Below the pieces are notes generated by a model. The model was not told where the DNA came from. It was given only the letters and a program-made list of their open reading frames with translations, and searched no databases. From Erigeron canadensis (Eukaryota > Streptophyta > Magnoliopsida > Asterales > Asteraceae), in contig NC_057764.1 of the NCBI RefSeq assembly GCF_010389155.1, positions 44,710,275-44,774,274 on the forward strand: 64,000 nt of DNA, in the 5' to 3' direction. The first letter of the stretch is position 1. Each line of letters begins with the position of its first letter. Positions 57,990 through 64,000 of the stretch are shown in pieces. The translations under genes and the position numbers were made by a program.

Positions 57990-59033
57990 ATATTAATTTG
58001 TGTGGTTGTAGTCGATTGAATGAAAAAAAAAATCAATAATAAGAGTATAAGGAATTATAGTTTATAAAAGACTAAAGTCAAAGGGATATATACTCATATA
58101 ATCAGGTAATGTTTTTCCAATATTATTCTTTTTATTGTTGTATTATTATTATTATTTTGCCCTAAAAACATATTTAATCATCTATATTATGTTTTTTTGT
58201 GTATAACCATCCTGTGCTCAAAATAAAAGATAAAAAGAGAAAAACAACAAGAATAACTTGCTCAACTTTTATAAAGATCTTTAACTTTGAAAGTAGTCTT
58301 ATTTATGAAATACCATGACTCAAGAACGGTTAAATGGTTAAGCAATTTTAAGTATTGAAAGTAGTTTTTTTTAGCTAATGTTGATTATACTAATTGAAGT
58401 TCTACACGTATCAGTTTAGGTGATTCGTATGTTGAAATTTCAATTTAAAGTGTACCTCCTCAAATTCTAAACTTGCAATTATTTATTTATTTAATAAAAT
58501 CAGCGTAGGGATGAGCCGCCTAACGTGACTAGGTTTCAAACTCTTAAACTTTTTGTGTTGTATTATTTAGAATTTTTAACATGGGGCAAATTTTCAACTA
58601 TCAAGCCCTGAACATCAAAATCTTTAGGACTGGCGCTGGTACACATATACTTAAATTAAAAAGTTGCAAAGAAGATGACGGGATTAATGTACGAGTTTTG
58701 AACATGATAACAATGCAAAATACACACAGGATACGGTCTCCCCGCTTACATACATTATTTACCACACACATACCTAAATTAGTCACACATATATAATTGT
58801 ATTGTATGTAAACACCCACAACATTACATGTACGGGGTATCTTAGCAGATCGAGTGTTGTGTTTCAAATAACCAGGTTGGCATGTCTTAATAACTTGTAG
58901 GTAATACTTGTTACATGTTACTAATTACTTTTAACTAGGTCAAATTCTCTAACATTGCGGATAATGCATGAATATGTCATGATGATGCATAGTGTATTAA
59001 TTAATGTGTGAACATAATATAGTCTTTCAATAT
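57990..59033. other. Intergenic region, no gene seen
   Basis: Two overlapping open frames (58581-58796 plus, 58601-58867 minus) have no recognisable domain and no splice partners. Confidence 0.4.
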
Positions 59034-59041
59034 ATATTTGG

Positions 59042-60001
59042 TTGGGGTGAGAAAAAACCGAACCGAAAAATCGAAAACTAGAAAAAAACCGAGAAAACCG
59101 AAAATTGAACCAAACGGATTGGTTTGGTTTTTGTTTTCTAAAACCGGACGGATCGGTTTGGTTTTCAGTTTCATATGAAAAAACCGATAACAAAAACCGA
59201 ACCGAAAACATATACGAGTACTTATTATACTTTATCTTCACATCTAACTATATTTATATTTACTACTAGTTACTTTATTTGGCATTAGCGATGCTTCAGT
59301 TTTATACATTATGTATTTCGTAGGACTATGAACAAGGTGGCCGGTGTGCAAGTAATATAGTTTTGCTTCAGTAGTTTTTTTTATATATTGTGTGATATAA
59401 TTTTATATATTATAGACTTGAAAATGTGATCATTGCATTACAATGTTAATTATACATAATTTAGAATTTAGCTTTGTCGACTAGATATACACATTTTAGT
59501 AGGGATCATTCCATTTTAGCAGGAATAATAGCTCTAATGTGTTTTTTTTTTACGTTTCAGACACACACATATATATATATATATATATTATGTAGGATGA
59601 CCATCTAACGAGAACAATATAAAAATAAGAACATGTAATAACAATATATATATATATAACCATAAACTTTTTATTATCTTACAAGTTAATTTTGTTATTT
59701 GCAGTCTTGCAAGATGAATCTAAAACATAAAATTAGTCCTAACTATTAATGTGTAAATATTCTTTCCTCATACAAGAAACAATGACACTTTTATTTCAAT
59801 AACCAATAACTTATTTTCATATTCCAGTTAGTAGTTGCCATTTGACTCTAAATAACCAAAGCCAAAAAGAAAAGAAAAAAAGATAAAAAAAACGAAACCG
59901 AACAAGACGAAAACTGACTCTAACGGTTTTTAGTTTTCAAAAACCGAATTGTTCGGTTTGGGTTTCGGTTTTGGGCCAAAACCGACGCAATCTCACCCCT
60001 A
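59042..60001. mobile_element. Non-autonomous hAT element with 8-bp target duplication
   Basis: The ends are TTGGGGTGAGAAAAAACCG and its inverted counterpart CAATCTCACCCCTA. The 8-bp duplication ATATTTGG is exact at 59034-59041 and 60002-60009, the hAT hallmark. The subterminal regions are rich in AACCGAAAAC motifs. There is no transposase; the open frames inside are fragments of the subterminal repeats. Confidence 0.85.
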
Positions 60002-60262
60002 ATATTTGGTTACTCATTGTTTTTTTTTTCTATAAAAAATGCAAATTACTTGCGAATATCAGAATGTCTAGCATATGTTGTCTTAATTGGGTCCATGTTA
60101 ATTAGATAGACCTCAATACTCAATTTAAACCAGTCGATGAAAAACTGGCCCCTATCATACAAGATTTTTTTAAAAAAAAATTAATTAAGACCTATCCTAT
60201 CATAAACAAAAATAAATAGACATGGGTATTTACTTTATAACGTAGCTAGTTTAAGCAACTAC

Positions 60263-60599
60263 GAGATTTTTTTTTGAAAGGTGAATTTCGCTTGAGAACT
60301 TCGTGTCCCGATTCGACAGCGGGAAGTCTAACATACGTTGTCTTAACCGGGTCTGCGTTAAAGAGCTCTCTCGAAGTAGAAATGTCTATTTCAAATACCC
60401 GATTGGGGAAAAAACCCCTACTAACCTGCCTGAAGGCACGATGATCAATAGGGGTAAACCCTGCCTACCCAGACTTGAACCTGGGTATACCCAAGTCAAG
60501 CCTTCATAGAAAGACTTCATATGTACTTCCCAAGTCTTAAACCCAAGACCTTTTGTTTGTAAGACAAGTGCTTAACCACTTAAACTAACTAGGAAGTAC
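60263..60599 (-). mobile_element. tRNA-derived SINE with 11-bp target duplication
   Basis: Read on the minus strand: it starts GTACTTCCTAGTTAGTTTAA, has A-box-like TTTAAGTGGTTAAG and B-box-like GGGTTTAAGAC, and ends in a poly(A) tract (T run at 60267-60275). TAAGCAACTAC flanks it on both sides (60252-60262 and 60600-60610). It is a full-length reference for the fragments at 9365-9510 and 24790-24895. A 68-codon open frame inside is not a gene. Confidence 0.8.
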
Positions 60600-60610
60600 T
60601 AAGCAACTAC

Positions 60611-61975
60611 TAGATATAGATATAGAATCATTTGTATAAATTAAAATGATGTGTATTCAATATACATACATTTAAATCCAACTTTACAATGGTGCATGCA
60701 TATACAATTACTAATGAAATGACCCAATTAGCATATCATTCACAATGCAGAAGTTAAATGTGATATTGTATTATAAAGGTGAAAACAAAAAAGAGAACAT
60801 GTTCTCTGATACATTATTCTCCACATGGGGTTGGTTGGCTTCTTCAATTCCAAACCTGGCCTTGAAGAAAACTTTCTCATGTGATATATATTAAAGACAT
60901 TGCAGATTCTGTACTCGCTAGTATCTATATATTAAGTACAACACCACCCACCACCACCATTAATTAATGCAAAGCTTAATTTAATTAATATGGTACACCG
61001 ATCATTTGTAAACGAAGTTTCACCTGCTCTTATGACATGAAGTCCATTACATAAATCACTTGATATCAATATTATACTTATATATAAAACTAATTATTAT
61101 GTCGAATTGTTTTTAATGTTCATGCATACAAATTGCACCTATCAAAAGTTCAAAACTAGTGGAGTAGACTGCAATATATGTTGGGCGAAAAGTTCGTTAA
61201 CTACTTGGCCAAAAGTTTGTTTATGTTCATTTGTTTTGTTTTTTTGATTAGTAAAGGAAATAAAAAAATATAAAAAAAGATTTTAAGAAAAAGTCATGGG
61301 GGAATCTTAGTCCCAATGTTATAATTGGGTACCAATTGATTCACCCCCTATAAACCATATGATGCTGGTACAACACCTTCATCCTAATTACCACATGACC
61401 TGATCACCTCGAAGGATTGAACCCATGTTTTATAGCTTCACATGTGCACCTAGACTTCATTCATAAGATCTCTCACAATAACACACCTCTTCCACACTGC
61501 CATATCAACTTTTCTCTCCCCTCATCCACCTCTTTCAAACTCACTCACAATAACACTTCTTTTACCACTTTTATTTACTTTTTTTTACCTAAAAATAAAT
61601 AAACTATTATTTTTAAACAAAAATATTATATAAATTATAAACATTATATTAATTTATATTAAGTTAACATAATATAGCTATATTAAAAACTTTAAACTGA
61701 ATTAAAAATAGAGTAATATTTAAGGGACTTAACTGAACTTTCTTTAAATATAGAGGGACTAAAAGTGGTTAGTTTAAAAAATGCTACTTCTTATTCTTCT
61801 TTGTTTAACACATGCACACACACATATACACCATACACATATATACACACACTATATATAAACATAAAATAAACCAAAAAACAAAATTTAAAAAAATGAA
61901 AAGCTTGACCCACCTCTCCCTCTCGTCAACCTCCTTTGACCCATCGAAGCCAATCGACGACAAACCCCATCGACA
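60611..61975. other. Intergenic region, no gene seen
   Basis: AT-rich, with CA/TA-rich simple sequence at 61805-61860. Pyrimidine-rich CTCACAATAACAC occurs twice (about 61473 and 61543). Confidence 0.4.
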
Positions 61976-61977
61976 GG

Positions 61978-62042
61978 GTGCTCACAATAGGTTCCTCATT
62001 GACGACCCCATCGATGGGGTGTTGATGAGCTTATTGTGAGAG
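61978..62042. repeat. Small palindrome
   Basis: CTCACAATAGG at the left pairs with CTTATTGTGAG at the right around the self-complementary CCCCATCGATGGGG. It is possibly the centre of a hairpin element. Confidence 0.5.
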
Positions 62043-62215
62043 GCCTAATGAGCATCTTAGAAGAAATTATTTTTTGTGCCTAGCAGAAATTAAATTTGGG
62101 ACCTTAGAATCAAAAAGCCAACTTTTTGCTTGTACATAAAAAAGATTTTTTGGTGTTTGGTTAAACGAATTAATGAAAAAACATAAATAAGACTATTCTT
62201 TCTCTTAACAAAGAA

Positions 62216-62431
62216 AAACCAACTGGGTTGGATCAGTGGTTGGAGCTCATGCCTCTAGAAACAGAGGTCATGGATTCGATCCTCATGCCCAGCAAAACTG
62301 GAGGTCCTTTTTTACCTATGGTAGAACCTGGAAGCAACCTCTCTATCTTTGGTAGGGATAAGGCTGTCTACATATCAACCTCCCCCATACACCATAGAAA
62401 ACCGCATTGGGAGTTACTTTACTTTACTTTT
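62216..62431 (+). mobile_element. tRNA-derived SINE with 17-bp target duplication
   Basis: A box TGGATCAGTGG and B box GATTCGATCC have tRNA-like spacing. The body contains GGAGGTCCTTTTTTACC and the element ends in a TTTACTTTACTTT tract. TTTCTCTTAACAAAGAA flanks it exactly at 62199-62215 and 62432-62448. The perfect duplication indicates a recent insertion. Confidence 0.9.
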
Positions 62432-62449
62432 TTTCTCTTAACAAAGAAG

Positions 62450-62965
62450 CATTCCTTTGGTTATGTTCACTTATTAAAAAACCTAACGGAACAAATACTA
62501 ACACCAAAAACCTTTTGTTTAATTGGTTAAATTACTTAAATGAAGTGACATAAAACCCCTCAATTTTACTCGTTCACTTCACATATCACCCTAATAAAAG
62601 TACTTACGAATTTCAACATTGGATTTAAATTAGAGGAGATTTAAATTAGGCTAAACCGCTAAACTAATCAAAATCATACAAGAAGACATCATCAGGGTAT
62701 TTGGGCCAAGTAAGGATATCATATCAGCTGGGTTTGTAATTGGGCTAAATCGTCTAGACTGGTGTACCCTGCAGCCCTGCTCTATTTTTGTTTTTTATCC
62801 CCCAATCCCAGAATTGAACCAAAAACAAAAAGAAACACTTGTGTATGATTCCTTCATCTTTTCCACTTTCCATTTTTACATCACAAAAACCCTCTTTAAA
62901 TCACAAATCCCCAACACAGATTATTTCCGAGTTAGCATAACTAATTTTGTTTTAATAATAATTAA
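62450..62965. other. Upstream region of the DENR gene
   Basis: Contains the presumed promoter and leader. No distinct TATA box was chosen. Confidence 0.4.
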
Positions 62966-63279
62966 ATGGCAGAAAAACCCCAAGCAGTTGAGGTATTATA
63001 TTGTGGTGTTTGCGGGTTACCCGCTGAGTATTGTGAATTCGGACCCGATTTTGAAAAATGCAAACCTTGGTTGATCCAATTTGCTCCCCAGATTTATCCT
63101 GATCTTATTAAAGGTAAAAAAAAGGAAAAAGTTTGTGTTTTTCTGACACCCTTTTTGCTGAATTCGAAAACCCTTTTGATTTTTGTTATGAAATGATTTA
63201 GATTCCAATGAAAAGGAAGTTGATGGAGTTTCCGCTCAGCTTCAGTCGTCTTCGATATCGGATGTGACTTCCGCTTCTG
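62966..63279 (+). CDS. DENR: DENR/TMA22 homologue (density-regulated protein), first two exons
   Basis: Exon 1 is 62966-63113 and exon 2 is 63202-63279; later exons lie beyond the window. Residues 1-49 include VLYCGVCGLPAEYCEFGPDF and CKPWLIQFAPQIYPDLI, the signature N-terminus of DENR with its CxxC-x6-C zinc-binding cysteines. Exon 2 encodes the variable acidic/serine linker (DSNEKEVDG...). The SUI1/eIF1 domain that defines the rest of the protein is not in the window. DENR pairs with MCT-1 and acts in translation reinitiation, tRNA/mRNA removal from 40S subunits after termination, and non-canonical initiation. Start chosen at MAEKPQAVEVLYCG, matching plant homologues as remembered. Splice junctions GTAAAA/TTTAG and TCTG|GTAATG keep frame. 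Confidence 0.93.
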
Positions 63280-64000
63280 GTAATGTTGGTTTTGTAGGCA
63301 TTGTGAATTGTTATTGTTAGTTCATAGCAATATAGCATGCTTGTATAAGTTTTTTGATAAATATTGCCATGTCGTTGACACCCATCCCATTTTCAAATAT
63401 GATCTTTAGCAAGTTCAAGATATGTGGCCAAAAATAAGACGATCTTAAAGAAAAGTAAAGAAATGTAATGTGTGTTCGTTCGAAAAAACTTTGTTAAAAG
63501 ATTTTTCTAATTATTATAATAATAGCAAAATTTTGAACTTTTGACCCCCACAAGACTACCGTACCTGATAAAAACCATTACTTTTGCCCCCTTTTGACAA
63601 ATTTTCCAGCTCCACTCCTGAACATAAGTACTACACGGCTCATGCTTGTAAGTTGTATCTGTTACAATATATATATATATATATATATATACATGCTATG
63701 CTTAGTACATATGCTAGTATTCTATATTTTATGCATAGCTTCTAGGTATATAACTGGCCTAGGAATCCAGGATTAGCTAAGGGTGTGTTTAGTTGTTGAA
63801 AAACAAGATTTTTTTTATGAAAGAATTTCAAGGAGACCTGTTATATAAAAAGCAAGTTCGAATTTCAACCAAAAAATTCCATAAAATAGAGAAAAATCAC
63901 TTTTCGGGTTTATAATAATGTTTTTGAAGCCCGCCTATATAGTTATCAACTATTTTCCTTTACTTAATACAAAAAAACTCGTTATGCTTTCCATAGTATC
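63280..64000 (+). other. DENR intron 2 (continues past window end)
   Basis: No coding block matching a SUI1 domain is seen to the window end. An AT dinucleotide run lies at about 63666-63690. Confidence 0.6.

Noticed and set aside
58581..58867. Overlapping 71- and 88-codon frames on opposite strands
   Set aside because: No domain, no splice partner and no compositional sign of coding.
62228..62530. A 100-codon open frame
   Set aside because: It starts within a SINE (between its A and B boxes) and reads through the target duplication into flank.

Overview
The window is nuclear DNA of a flowering plant. It is AT-rich, its genes are split by GT-AG introns, and plant-specific gene families (WAT1/nodulin-like transporter, ALE2 receptor kinase) sit in a large mass of Helitrons, SINEs, hAT elements, a Stowaway-type element and foldback elements. 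The coding sequences look eudicot, and the repeat families suggest an asterid such as a composite, but that placement is a guess.

Layout: 1-8.2 kb is a repeat-only block (two large inverted-repeat elements, several Helitrons, two near-palindromic hairpin elements). A WAT1-related EamA transporter in 7 exons occupies 8363-10968 (+), followed by a broken duplicate of its own 3' end. At 11.5-16.3 kb lie a Helitron, a SINE, the last two exons of a GMC oxidoreductase (pseudogene) and an F-box gene on the minus strand whose reading frame breaks at an A10 run. An intronless gene for an acidic protein of unknown function is at 20618-21145 (+). From 21 to 27.8 kb there are only repeats. A complete SEC24-type COPII coat gene in 21 coding exons spans 28224-36917 (+). 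Convergent to it, a 21-exon ALE2-type receptor kinase spans 39320-49810 (-). From 50 to 62.9 kb there are again repeats, including a Helitron helicase remnant, a minisatellite, a hAT element with an exact 8-bp target duplication and two SINEs with target duplications. The first two exons of a DENR/TMA22 translation factor gene start at 62966 (+) and run off the window.

The genes are unrelated single loci and do not form a pathway. SEC24 selects cargo at the ER, ALE2 is a plasma-membrane kinase of epidermal development, WAT1-type proteins are membrane transporters, and DENR acts in translation reinitiation and recycling. The most unusual object is the ALE2 ectodomain. It is built from fifteen small proline-rich exons, all of phase 1-1, and several of these are clearly recent exon-plus-intron duplications. 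Exon boundaries were derived by hand from frame continuity and splice sites. Every junction given for SEC24, ALE2, WAT1 and DENR keeps the frame arithmetically.
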